DNA from: Actinomycetota bacterium
GTDB taxonomy: Bacteria > Actinomycetota > Aquicultoria > Aquicultorales > Aquicultoraceae
Reading direction: 5' to 3'
DNA: 64,000 nt
NCBI GenBank assembly: GCA_018333515.1
Contig: JAGXSZ010000022.1
Location: 101,208 to 165,207, forward strand
Position numbers and translations under genes: made by a program. The notes under the pieces are model-generated. The model was not told where the DNA came from. It saw only the letters and a program-made list of their open reading frames with translations, and searched no databases. Below are positions 53,211 to 63,118 of the stretch, piece by piece (position 1 is the first letter of the stretch; the number at the start of each line of letters is the position of its first letter).

Positions 53211-53663
53211 CTAATGCTTTCTAGACATGAAGACCAGCCGGAACTTTCCGATTTGGAGTTCGTCGTTTGAATGAAGTACCGTCGGCTCTTCGATGCGCTC
53301 GTGGTTGACATACGTTCCGTTCAAGCTTCCGGAATCGCTAACAGTAACGCGGTTACGCTTCATCTTTAACTTCGCGTGGTGCCTCGATATCGTAATGTCG
53401 TCCAGAAATATGTCGCTGGCGGGGTCGCGGCCGAGAGTTATCTCTTCCTTCGCCAGGCTGAACTTCTGCCCGACATAGGCGCCTTTCTTGACGACCAAGA
53501 CCGGCTCGTCCTCTACGGCTAACTCGATTTCCGCCTGGGCCTGCTCTAAATCGGCCCGCGAAAGAGAAACCGTCTTTTCCGCGTCGGATACTAGCAACTC
53601 CCCGCATTGGCGGCAGACATTATCGCCGTTTTCGTTTTTGCCGCCGCATTTACCGCACTCCAT
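53211..53663 (-). CDS. GarA/OdhI-like FHA domain protein with N-terminal zinc ribbon
   Basis: A 150-residue protein. Residues 3-20 form a CxxC...CxxC zinc ribbon (CGKCGGKNENGDNVCRQC). A short segment EKTVSLSRADL resembles the GarA phospho-threonine region (ETTSVFRADF). The C-terminal FHA domain has GRDPASDIFLDDITISRHHA, SGSLNGTYVN and DELQIGKFRLVF, very like GarA. GarA/OdhI senses PknB/PknG kinase signals and restrains 2-oxoglutarate dehydrogenase and glutamate dehydrogenase. The extra zinc ribbon is unlike mycobacterial GarA. Confidence 0.85.
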   Translation of the reverse strand: MECGKCGGKNENGDNVCRQCGELLVSDAEKTVSLSRADLEQAQAEIELAVEDEPVLVVKKGAYVGQKFSLAKEEITLGRDPASDIFLDDITISRHHAKLKMKRNRVTVSDSGSLNGTYVNHERIEEPTVLHSNDELQIGKFRLVFMSRKH

Positions 53664-53702
53664 TTTAACCCACCAAGTTCAATATACGTAGTAATAATCG
53701 CC

Positions 53703-53945
53703 TTACTTAACAGCCTCTTTAAGCTTGTCTTCATAAGCCCGCAAGACTTCCTTGCGTTCCAGGACGTACGCCAAGTGACCGTCGCTTATTCTGCCCTTGA
53801 TATTCGGGTCTTCCAGTATCTCGCCGAGCTTTCTGCCTTTACGGACCTCGCTCACGATATACTCGGTCAAACGGTCTTCTTGAATATTCGCGCCCGCTTC
53901 TTTAAAGAATTGCTCAATTATCTCGGTGATTCTTGATTTTGACAC
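53703..53945 (-). CDS. small conserved-looking protein of unknown function
   Basis: An 80-residue, highly charged, all-helical protein (RITEIIEQFFKEAGANI, then VSEVRKGRKLGEILEDPNIKGRISDGHLAYVL). No family recognised. It lies between the RsiG-like and GarA-like genes in the same direction, so it may belong to that regulatory group. No Cys, no membrane segment. Confidence 0.6.
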   Translation of the reverse strand: MSKSRITEIIEQFFKEAGANIQEDRLTEYIVSEVRKGRKLGEILEDPNIKGRISDGHLAYVLERKEVLRAYEDKLKEAVK

Positions 53946-54035
53946 CCGCGTCTCCCCTCACCTCAATCGACTAAGGCCGCATTTATCGCCGGCTTAACCG
54001 TGCGACCTCTTTAGCGTCTGCTGGTTGCGCGCATA

Positions 54036-54338
54036 TTAAAACGCGTCTTCGTCAGAGACGTCTACTTTAGAAACACTCGTCAAGCCGCGTGCCAGAATCT
54101 CGCTCAGCCTGTCTACATCGGCCTCGGAGATGACTCGTCCGCCCTCTCTGGAACTCTTCATCCTGTCGACGAGTTCCGCCTTGAGGATATCGATTTTTCC
54201 ATGGAGCACCCGTCGCTTAAACGAAACTCGTTCTTCTTCGCCGCAAAGTTGATCCAGGATTTCCCTGAGTTCTTCGTCTGATTTTTCGGAAATGTCAACT
54301 AATACGTTACTCAGGTCTAACTCGTTCTTCTTATCCAT
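54036..54338 (-). CDS. RsiG-like anti-sigma factor with c-di-GMP motif
   Basis: A 100-residue coiled-helix protein resembling actinobacterial RsiG (annotated in places as aerial mycelium formation protein). RsiG is a WhiG anti-sigma factor that binds c-di-GMP through E(X)3S(X)2R(X)3Q(X)3D. Here Glu35, Ser39, Arg42, His46 and Asp50 keep exactly that spacing, with His replacing Gln, followed by KAELVDRM as in the family. It may therefore couple c-di-GMP to a sigma factor. No WhiG-type sigma gene is in the window. Confidence 0.72.
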   Translation of the reverse strand: MDKKNELDLSNVLVDISEKSDEELREILDQLCGEEERVSFKRRVLHGKIDILKAELVDRMKSSREGGRVISEADVDRLSEILARGLTSVSKVDVSDEDAF

Positions 54339-54597
54339 GACACATCCCTCTTTGTTTTGTTTGTCCGAGTTTGGCGCGGAACCCAGGCCGCTCCTAGATT
54401 CATGCTTCAGCCTGCGTAGACTGCCTAAACGCCCTCTGTTTCGATTGAGCCGCGATTGCTTGGTGGTGATTATTGCGTTTAATAGTGTGAATATTACGGG
54501 CTAACCGACGTTCGGCTAATTTACTCTATAATCTAAAGATAAACTTGAGTGTTTAAAAAATCCAGTACTTTGACGAATTATTTTTGTTTTTTTACGC

Positions 54598-54978
54598 CTA
54601 CAGCCCCTTTACGTATTCGGCGTACTCGGTTTCGTTCATCAGCGTCTCGAGTTCGGCCGCGTCGCTAAGCTCTACCTTATACATCCAGCCGTCGCCATAC
54701 GGGTCCCCGTTGATCACCTCCGGCGTATCCGCCGGCTTTCGGTTTATCTCGATTATCTTTCCGCTTACCGGGGCGTAAAGGTCCGATGTCGACTTTACCG
54801 ATTCTATCTCGCCGATGACATCGCCTGCCGCAATCGCATCGCCGTCATCCGGGATATCGAGATAGACGATATCTCCGAGCGTGTCTTGCGCGTAATCCGA
54901 TATTCCGACGACGACAGTGCCGTTGGCGACGCGCACCCAACCATGCTCTTTGTGGAATAATAGGCCTTCCGTCGACAT
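54598..54978 (-). CDS. gcvH: glycine cleavage system H protein
   Basis: Lipoyl carrier of 126 residues. The lipoyl-attachment hairpin ESVKSTSDLYAP places the modified Lys at residue 62, and GISDYAQDTLGDIVYLDIP is typical. No gcvP or gcvT is nearby, so it may serve the glycine system encoded elsewhere or another lipoate-dependent process. The nearby GarA-like and FtsR-like genes match an actinobacterial order. Confidence 0.94.
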   Translation of the reverse strand: MSTEGLLFHKEHGWVRVANGTVVVGISDYAQDTLGDIVYLDIPDDGDAIAAGDVIGEIESVKSTSDLYAPVSGKIIEINRKPADTPEVINGDPYGDGWMYKVELSDAAELETLMNETEYAEYVKGL

Positions 54979-55035
54979 CGACCGACTCCTTTCAATCGTT
55001 CAACTTCGGTGGACTCTTGGTCATGCAAATGCCAA

Positions 55036-55380
55036 TTACGACATCTTGCCCAGAAGATACGAGATTACCTCTTCGTTCGGACGCGGCAGGCCCGCAATCC
55101 TCCAGGCTTTTAATGGGTCGATAAACTCCTCATTTACGCAATCCCGGGCTTGATGGACGTTCTTGCAGACATTACCCAGGATGGGATAAGAGTTGTATTT
55201 TTCGTAATATGTGCGCATGAATTTGATGATTTCCATCTTGTCGGGCGTAAGCTCACCTACCCCCTCTTTCTCGGCTAACGCATGGGCGATAGATTCATCC
55301 CATCGATGATAGTCGATCAAATACCCTTCTTCGTCAACGTCTACGCCGACGGCCATTCCCATATTTACTCCCTCCGACAT
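55036..55380 (-). CDS. DsrC/TusE family protein lacking both C-terminal cysteines
   Basis: A 114-residue DsrC-fold protein: GYLIDYHRWDESIAHALAEKEGV, LTPDKMEIIKFMRTYYEKYNSYP and the C-terminal arm RIAGLPRP. In DsrC, two cysteines flank that arm (CRIAGLPKPTGC); here they are Trp93 and Glu104. It cannot form the DsrC trisulfide and belongs with the cysteine-less regulatory-type (RspA) members. Two other Cys (CKNVHQARDC) lie about 20 residues upstream. It is 58 bp upstream of gcvH, same direction. Confidence 0.82.
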   Translation of the reverse strand: MSEGVNMGMAVGVDVDEEGYLIDYHRWDESIAHALAEKEGVGELTPDKMEIIKFMRTYYEKYNSYPILGNVCKNVHQARDCVNEEFIDPLKAWRIAGLPRPNEEVISYLLGKMS

Positions 55381-55522
55381 CGCATACCTCCAAGTCTGTT
55401 ATTGCCGACACGACCTGCCCAAATACAGACCGTTCGGCTCTTCCCCAATAGAGCAATCGCTCATCGCGCTGTCCTTATTGATACCCGTTTTCGTGTGGTT
55501 TCTACCTGTTATCAACACAAAA

Positions 55523-55658
55523 CTAGTACTCCACCACACATACATCGACTGGTATCCGTCATTCTGAGGGGGTTGAAAACGACCGAACAATCTCAAGCTT
55601 TAGAGATTCTTCGTTTCACTCAGAATGACAACCCATAAAACGTGTGATGGAGTACTAG
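55523..55658. mobile_element. 136-bp MITE, copy 1
   Basis: Terminal inverted repeats CTAGTACTCCACCACA...TGTGATGGAGTACTAG with an inner GTCATTCTGAG / CTCAGAATGAC pair and a central AATCTC/GAGATT hairpin. It is the same length as the copy at 58686 with about six differences. CTAG at both ends looks like a 4-bp target duplication, as made by IS5-type elements (inference). No coding capacity. Its end overlaps the rsgA stop codon. Confidence 0.88.
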
Positions 55659-56707
55659 CCGTTCTTGTCCCTTAAGATAGTTCTATAGCTTTTTTCCAAT
55701 CGCTCTTTTTGCGCCTGGTAATCTTTCTTGTCGGCGAGAAACGCCAGCTCTTGCTGGAGTTTGAGGTAGCTTTCGTAGCGGGTAGCGTCGAGGGTTCCGT
55801 CTTCAATGGCTTTTTTTACCGCGCAACCGGGTTCGCTCTCGTGGTTGCAATCGTTAAAACGGCATTCGCCCGCAAAAGCATCTATGTCTTCGAAAGCGTC
55901 GCTTAGGCCCTCGTCGGTGCCCCAAAGCTGAATCTCGCGCAGACCCGGCGTATCTATGACCAGGCCGCCGGAGGGCAAAGCGATGAGCCTGCGATATGTC
56001 GTCGTGTGCCGGCCCTTGCCGTCGCTCTCGCGTATCTCGGCCACTTTTTGGACCTCTTCCCCGAAGAGGGTGTTGATCAGCGTAGACTTCCCCGTTCCCG
56101 AAGAGCCGAGCAACGCCGCGGTGGAGCCCTTTTTGAGGTATGGGTCGAGCGCTTGCAGGCCCTGCTTTTTTATAGCGCTGACGACATGAACCGGTACCCC
56201 TATCGCGATACCCTCGACTTCGGCCAGCTTTTCATCGAGGTTGTCGCAGAGGTCGGCCTTGTTGAGAATGAGCACGGGTTTTGCCCCGCTCTCCCAAGCG
56301 AGAGTGATATAGCGCTCCATGCGCCTCAGGTTAAAGTCATCGTTGAGGGCGTTTACGAGAAATACGGTATCGATATTGGCGGCTATGACCTGCACGTCTA
56401 TCATGTTGCCCGCTACCTGGCGCGTAAACTTGCTCCGCCGCTCAAGGATGTCGTGGATGACGGCGCGGTCTTCGCCCGCACGCAGGAGCATCACGACCCA
56501 ATCGCCGACCGCCGGAAACGCCGCACGCCGCCGGCTGTCGTGGCGCATCTTTCCGGATACGGTCGCCAGCACTTCGCCGTCCTCTGTAAAGACCCTGTAT
56601 ATATGTTTGTGCTCCGCCGAGACCCTGCCCGTTAAATATCCCTGCTCCGCATAGTCGGCAAAGCTCGCTTCAAAGAAAGCGTTCCAACCGAGTGATTCTA
56701 AATCCAA
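55655..56707 (-). CDS. rsgA: ribosome small subunit-dependent GTPase RsgA
   Basis: Circularly permuted GTPase that assists late 30S assembly. An N-terminal OB domain (SGKMRHDSRRRAAFPAVGDWVV) is followed by NKADL (G4) before GSSGTGKSTLIN (G1) and DTPGL (G3), then a zinc domain with CRFNDCNHESEPGC. 350 residues. The stop codon TAG lies in the CTAG shared with the end of MITE copy 1. Confidence 0.95.
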   Translation of the reverse strand: MDLESLGWNAFFEASFADYAEQGYLTGRVSAEHKHIYRVFTEDGEVLATVSGKMRHDSRRRAAFPAVGDWVVMLLRAGEDRAVIHDILERRSKFTRQVAGNMIDVQVIAANIDTVFLVNALNDDFNLRRMERYITLAWESGAKPVLILNKADLCDNLDEKLAEVEGIAIGVPVHVVSAIKKQGLQALDPYLKKGSTAALLGSSGTGKSTLINTLFGEEVQKVAEIRESDGKGRHTTTYRRLIALPSGGLVIDTPGLREIQLWGTDEGLSDAFEDIDAFAGECRFNDCNHESEPGCAVKKAIEDGTLDATRYESYLKLQQELAFLADKKDYQAQKERLEKSYRTILRDKNG

Positions 56708-56820
56708 CTGAACTCCTCTATGATGTAGCTAATAGGCCTTATGTGATGATAGCACCTTTTCACACAGGGGCGGTAACGGCCCGGGGTCGATATAGGTCCC
56801 TTTAGTGAGGCGGAAACCGG

Positions 56821-57372
56821 TTAGAAGAAGACCATCTTGAGCCCGATTAGGATGACAATGATGCCGCCGATGATGTTGAGCGGTAGTTTTACAAAACGTA
56901 TTCCGTACGCCAAAAGCATCCCGCCCGCCGTCACTCCGACCGGGTCGCAAACCAACACGATCGCGGTTTGCGCGAAGTCTTGTTTGGCGATTCCTTCAGC
57001 GGCTATTATCGCGTAAGGTCCGGGAGTGAGGGCGAGTATGAATGCGGTGATGATGACCTCGCGCCTAGACTTGCCATGCACTTCTGCTTCGGCGGCCCTC
57101 TTCTCATACGAGCCTCTAAATAGCATTCGAACGCCGGTGATGCAAATAATGATGCCGCCGATAGTGGAGAGCGGTATCTTAGCTAAAGAGGCGCCCGCCG
57201 CGACGAGCGCGGTCGATAGGCTCACGCCCGCCAGGACGGCCAGGGCGATGAGGGCGACCGTCCTTCTGTCATTGCGCGCCAGGGCATCCGCGACATAAAC
57301 ATTGTGCGGCGGCCACGCCGCCGACAAGAAGAGAATCGATAGCGCGAGGCCGAAGTATGCGAGCAATATCAT
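56821..57372 (-). CDS. LysE/MntP-like small-molecule exporter
   Basis: A 183-residue membrane protein made of two three-helix repeats, each ending in IGGIIxxxxGxxMxF (residues 72-87 and 165-180). The second repeat opens with FILALTPGPYAIIAAEG, resembling the LysE-superfamily TPGP signature. Substrate unknown: amino acid, metal or anion export are all possible. It stands alone between rsgA and the dehydrogenase, same direction. Confidence 0.65.
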   Translation of the reverse strand: MILLAYFGLALSILFLSAAWPPHNVYVADALARNDRRTVALIALAVLAGVSLSTALVAAGASLAKIPLSTIGGIIICITGVRMLFRGSYEKRAAEAEVHGKSRREVIITAFILALTPGPYAIIAAEGIAKQDFAQTAIVLVCDPVGVTAGGMLLAYGIRFVKLPLNIIGGIIVILIGLKMVFF

Positions 57373-57409
57373 CTTTCCCCTCGAGTGCCCGATTAGGTTC
57401 TGTCGTGCT

Positions 57410-58549
57410 TTATATCCGCGCGGCGCCTTCAGAGATACTAAAGACGCTCTTTACTCCGTCTGTGTCATACCCGGCAAACGCCTCTCTACATTCATCCAAC
57501 GAATAGCGCTTATGGATGACCTTACTCAGGGTCGTCCCGTATTCTTCCTTTAGGTTCCGCAGGTCTTGGAGTGCTCGCGTGAAGTGAATCCGGCTGGAGT
57601 TGACGCTCCCAAAAACAATCTGGTTTTCGAGCACGAGCGTTCGGGCCATAAAATCACCGTTCAGACAGACTTCTCGCGAACCGCTTGGAATGCCGATCAA
57701 CACGCAAACGCCGTTTCTCGCCAGCCCTGTCGTCAGGTTCAGGGCGAGTTCTGTTACCCCACTCGTTTCGATGATGATATCCGGATTGCCGGTTTCATTT
57801 ATCACATCCGCCGCGCTTCTATCCTTGGCGTTTACATATTGCGCTCCTAATTCTTTAACAAGCCGCACCTTGAGTGAGTCCTCCGGGGCTATCTCGGCGA
57901 CAAACGTCTGTACGCCACTCAAACGAAGTACCGCAGTCGACAGAAATCCCAGCGAGCCCGCTCCTATGACCAGTCCTACCTTGCAATTGCCCCAAGCTTT
58001 GGACTCGATATTGTGGTCGGGATAATCGCACGACCAAAATGCGCGTGACCGGAAGTGTTTGATTTCATCTACCGCCTTCTCGGCGATACTTAAAGGCTCG
58101 GCGAGTACGGCATACGCTTCGATGCCTTCGGGAACACGCACTATGTAGACCTCGTCGTCAACAAAGTATTCAGTAAAATAACCGTTGGCGCCTTTGATTC
58201 CGCGCTCGGTGTATAAACCGGTTTGACACATATCGCTCCGATTATGCAGACAGGGGGCGCACAGGCCGCAACCCCTCCGTACCGTCGAAACGACTATATC
58301 ACCGATAGCAACAGACGTTACCTCTCTGCCGATATCCTCGACGATGCCGATAACTTCGTGACCGACTATCATCGTATCCTCGCCCCGAGGCATGTTGAAC
58401 TTGTTGCGAGCAACGGTTTCGAGGTCCGTTCCATCGATACCGGCTTCGATTACCCTGACAAGCACTTGCCGTGACGATGTAACGGCGGGTTTCGACACAT
58501 CGAATAGTTGAATGCCGTCTTTGCCCCGGATTAAACCTATAGCCTTCAT
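57410..58549 (-). CDS. zinc-dependent medium-chain dehydrogenase, glucose 1-dehydrogenase-like
   Basis: A 379-residue MDR-family enzyme. GHEVIGIVEDIG near residue 63, a structural-zinc loop CGLCAPCLHNRSDMC near 95-109, and a Rossmann GAGSLGFLSTAVLRLSG near 197-213. The split with AEPLSIAEKAVDEI and HNIESKAWG resembles archaeal and thermophile glucose dehydrogenases, but substrate specificity cannot be proven from sequence. The start ATG at 58549 follows AGGAGC. Confidence 0.85.
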   Translation of the reverse strand: MKAIGLIRGKDGIQLFDVSKPAVTSSRQVLVRVIEAGIDGTDLETVARNKFNMPRGEDTMIVGHEVIGIVEDIGREVTSVAIGDIVVSTVRRGCGLCAPCLHNRSDMCQTGLYTERGIKGANGYFTEYFVDDEVYIVRVPEGIEAYAVLAEPLSIAEKAVDEIKHFRSRAFWSCDYPDHNIESKAWGNCKVGLVIGAGSLGFLSTAVLRLSGVQTFVAEIAPEDSLKVRLVKELGAQYVNAKDRSAADVINETGNPDIIIETSGVTELALNLTTGLARNGVCVLIGIPSGSREVCLNGDFMARTLVLENQIVFGSVNSSRIHFTRALQDLRNLKEEYGTTLSKVIHKRYSLDECREAFAGYDTDGVKSVFSISEGAARI

Positions 58550-59153
58550 TTAAAGCTCCTTTATGACGTTTGCTCAGGCTCGAAGCGACTCCAGATCTTC
58601 GTGTCGAGTATCCGATTGATGCATATTACGGCCGACAAAGAGCAACCATCAGGTCCTTGTTAAAACTTATAATTAACATACCCTTCTAGTACTCCATCAC
58701 AGATACATCGACTAGTATCCGTCATTCTGAGGGAGTTGAAAACGACCGAACAATCTCAAGCTTTAGAGATTCTTCGTTTCACTCAGAATGACGACTCATA
58801 AAACGTGTGATGGAGTACTAGGCCGTTCAACACAGAATCCGAGTTTAGACTCCAGCGCTTGCGGGTAACTGTGCTGTAATTGCTGTAATTGCCGTAATTA
58901 ATCACAAGATCAACATACCCATCGGACGGCATTTTCAGCCCTAAGGAGGCGCTATGACGTTTGAAATAGTCGGGCTTCGGCGGGCATCCCTTCGGGCCGG
59001 ACGAAGCGCTTAAGAAAGAGAGAAGGTAAATCCGGCTGAGCCTCCTGCTTAGCCTTAAACCTTAAAGGTGTCGGTCTGCCTGCGCCCTTTAGATAAATCA
59101 GCAATTTGTTATTTAAGTGTAACAAGAAATTAAGATACGAGGAGGTGTGCAAC
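58550..59153. other. intergenic region holding MITE copy 2
   Basis: About 600 bp between divergent genes. It contains the MITE at 58686-58821, a short TGTAATTGC repetition at 58871-58895, and probably the promoter of the YHS/oxidoreductase operon near 59,090-59,130 (an AT-rich stretch before GAGGAGG). No further gene seen. Confidence 0.5.
58686..58821. mobile_element. 136-bp MITE, copy 2
   Basis: A perfect 16-bp terminal inverted repeat CTAGTACTCCATCACA / TGTGATGGAGTACTAG, inner GTCATTCTGAG / CTCAGAATGAC, central AATCTC...GAGATT. It is about 96% identical to copy 1 by eye. It carries no gene and was presumably moved by a transposase elsewhere in the genome. Confidence 0.9.
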
Positions 59154-59348
59154 ATGGCAAAGTGTATCGCATGCGCGGCAAACGGTTTTGATATCGATGT
59201 TGATGAGAAACAAGCGCAACAAGACCACATGACCGTTGAGTATCAGGGCAGGACTTATTACTTCGAGAGCGCGGAACATATGAACATGTTCAAAGAAGAT
59301 CCGGACCGCTACATTCAGATGGCGCGAGAAAAAGGGTTTGCGGCATAG
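59154..59348 (+). CDS. YHS domain protein
   Basis: A 64-residue protein with an N-terminal CIACAANG and the YHS pattern VEYQGRTYYFESAEHMNMFKEDPDRYI. YHS domains bind metals and often accompany metal or mercury handling enzymes. ATG 59154 is chosen for the GAGGAGG 8 nt upstream; the open frame reaches 59106. It is 104 bp upstream of the disulfide oxidoreductase and probably in its operon. Confidence 0.85.
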   Translation: MAKCIACAANGFDIDVDEKQAQQDHMTVEYQGRTYYFESAEHMNMFKEDPDRYIQMAREKGFAA

Positions 59349-59434
59349 GCTGTCTCGGTTGCGGCCCGCAAAAGGGATACTCTCGGGTCCGATGGAGATT
59401 ATCCCTTTTAGTTTATTTGCCGGCTTTCAATTGA

Positions 59435-60850
<1,416 letters not shown>

Positions 60851-60905
60851 AAAGACAGACAGCGCGGCGACCGACATGGGTCGCCGCGCTGTCATCGACC
60901 ATACC

Positions 60906-62999
60906 CTACTGCTTTTCCAGACGGATTTTAAACGAACCCGGATTCTCCAGGATGTTGATGTTTGGCTCGCCCCGCTCCATGAGCACCTCAAAGCTCAACC
61001 GGGTTCCGCCGACGCGAACACCGGCTAGAAATACCCGGTAAATATCGGCGGGAAGTCTCGGGTTGAGGGTAAGAACCTTCTCCTCAGCGTTTGCGTCCAT
61101 ACCGAGCATAGCCGTGAGCATGAGCATCGGCGCGCCGGCGGCCCAAGCCTGCGGACTGCCGGCTGCGGGATAGTCGATAGGTACCCGCGAGCTGCTGCGC
61201 TCGAATCCGCAGAAAAGCTCCGGCAGCCGCTGGAACGAGAAGTACTGGCCGGCATCGAGGACTGCGTCGATGACGCGGAGCGCTTCGGCGTGATATCCGT
61301 AAGCGATGAGCCCTTTCATGATGAACGCGTTGTCATGGGGCCAAATGCTGCCGTTGTGGTAACTCATGGCATTATAAGCCGCCATCTTCGAACTCATCGT
61401 GCGAATCCCCCAGCCTGAGAACATGTCGGGCTCGAATAGGCGCTCGCGGACGATGTCGGCCTTATCGCGGTCGACGATGCCCGTCCACAGGAGTTGCCCG
61501 GCGTTCGAAGTTATCGAGTCGACATGCACTTTGTCTTTATCGAGCGCCTCGGCAAAGAAGCCCGGCTCGTCCATCCAAAAATCCTTATTGAAAGAGGTTT
61601 TAAGCGCAAGCGCGCTCGCTCGCAGTCTCTTAGCCTCGGCCGTCTCGTCTAACACGTCCATAAGCTCGGCCGCGGCCAATTTGGCCATATAAGCATATCC
61701 TTGCACCTCGCATAGCGCTATCGGCGCTTCGGCGAACCTGCCGTCGGCGAATCGCACCGAATCCCACGAATCTTTCCAGCCCTGGTTTTCGAGGCCGGTC
61801 CCTTGTGACCGGACGTATTCGACATAGCCGTCATTGTCCTTGTCGCCGTACGCTTCTATCCACTCTGTCGCCCTGATGAGATTGCCTTTGAGTTCCTCGA
61901 CAATCCCCTTGTCGGCGGTCCACTTATAGAGTTCATTGAGGAGGATTATATAGAGCATGGTGCCGTCCACGGAACCGTAGTAGACGCTGTGGTCGGTGTC
62001 GCCCGCCGGCGTCACGCCGCTCCATCGTATCTCATGAAGTATCTTCCCCGGCTCTTCTTCGATTAGTGGATTGACCTCCGCGCCCTGATATATCGCCAGG
62101 CTTCTCAAGACCCCATACGCCAGGTCCGGCAAGTACGGCAGCGTTTGATACGCCGCGATGATGCCGTCCCGGCCAAAACACGTAGCGTACCAGGGAATTC
62201 CAGCCGCCGGAACGATGCCTACTTTATTCATGCGCGGCCCTTTGAGCCGGAGCGCCGCCATATCGAATATGCTCTGGTCGTAGGCGTGCTGAAGGGCATC
62301 GTAATCGGAGAATAGCTTTGGCGCATGTCTAATCCAATCCACCCGATATTCCGGGGCGGGGCCGGCGACCGATTCGAACGAACCACAACCGCGCTTTGGT
62401 TTTGCCGGCTCCCCGGCAAGGAGCGTCATGAAATCGATGCAAAGCCGACGGCTCTGTTGCGGCTCTAGCGCTACGCTTAGAGAGGCCGTTTTGTAGTCGA
62501 AATCGGGCTTCTCGCTAAAGATAATTCGCGTTTCGAAGTAACCATTACGCGTGTCATGGATAAAGCTTAGACTTGCCTCCTCCCGGTCCGACATAACCAC
62601 ATACGCCTTCTCGTCCGGCTTCTTGCCCGACTTAACTTCGAAGATGTGGGCAAAATCCGCGGCAAAGTCAAAGAGCAGCTTCAAACTAACGGGCTCCATG
62701 CCGTAGTTTACGATAACGATTTCTTCGTGTAGGCCGTCGCCGATAAAACGCTTTCGGGCGATGCTTACGGTATTTGGTTCAATATGGTCTAACTTGGGAA
62801 GTTGCAGGTAGTGAACTGCGGAATAGTAGTCGACTTGCCTGCCGGTCATCACGAGCGGCTTGTGACCGTTTATCGACAAGTCATAGTAATTCAAGAAGCG
62901 ATAATCCTCGTGATAGAGGCCGTCTTCGCTGTCGGCCACGATGTTCCCCAGCTCGTCGGAGATGAGAAACGACATTCCTTCGCTGATTGTGACATTCAT
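60906..62999 (-). CDS. amylo-alpha-1,6-glucosidase / glycogen debranching-type enzyme
   Basis: A 697-residue GH133-like protein. The N-terminal glycogen-debranching domain (FLISDELGNIVADSEDGLYHEDYRFLN) is followed by an (alpha/alpha)6 barrel with GIPWYATCFGRDGIIAAYQTLPY, QGWKDSWDS and SYHNGSIWPHDNAFIMKGLI, the usual catalytic-site segments. It probably trims alpha-1,6 branches or processes trehalose/glucan-like substrates. ATG 62999 has GAGG about 6 nt upstream; a GTG two codons earlier is possible. Confidence 0.88.
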   Translation of the reverse strand: MNVTISEGMSFLISDELGNIVADSEDGLYHEDYRFLNYYDLSINGHKPLVMTGRQVDYYSAVHYLQLPKLDHIEPNTVSIARKRFIGDGLHEEIVIVNYGMEPVSLKLLFDFAADFAHIFEVKSGKKPDEKAYVVMSDREEASLSFIHDTRNGYFETRIIFSEKPDFDYKTASLSVALEPQQSRRLCIDFMTLLAGEPAKPKRGCGSFESVAGPAPEYRVDWIRHAPKLFSDYDALQHAYDQSIFDMAALRLKGPRMNKVGIVPAAGIPWYATCFGRDGIIAAYQTLPYLPDLAYGVLRSLAIYQGAEVNPLIEEEPGKILHEIRWSGVTPAGDTDHSVYYGSVDGTMLYIILLNELYKWTADKGIVEELKGNLIRATEWIEAYGDKDNDGYVEYVRSQGTGLENQGWKDSWDSVRFADGRFAEAPIALCEVQGYAYMAKLAAAELMDVLDETAEAKRLRASALALKTSFNKDFWMDEPGFFAEALDKDKVHVDSITSNAGQLLWTGIVDRDKADIVRERLFEPDMFSGWGIRTMSSKMAAYNAMSYHNGSIWPHDNAFIMKGLIAYGYHAEALRVIDAVLDAGQYFSFQRLPELFCGFERSSSRVPIDYPAAGSPQAWAAGAPMLMLTAMLGMDANAEEKVLTLNPRLPADIYRVFLAGVRVGGTRLSFEVLMERGEPNINILENPGSFKIRLEKQ

Positions 63000-63118
63000 A
63001 GACACCTCGCTATAGCTGCCGGGTCTTAAATGAACCAGTTATAGTCTTTAATGCCCACGTTTTCGATGATTAAACGGTGAGAGCTTGCGGGTGTGCGATG
63101 AGGTATGTCTGAGGTGCG

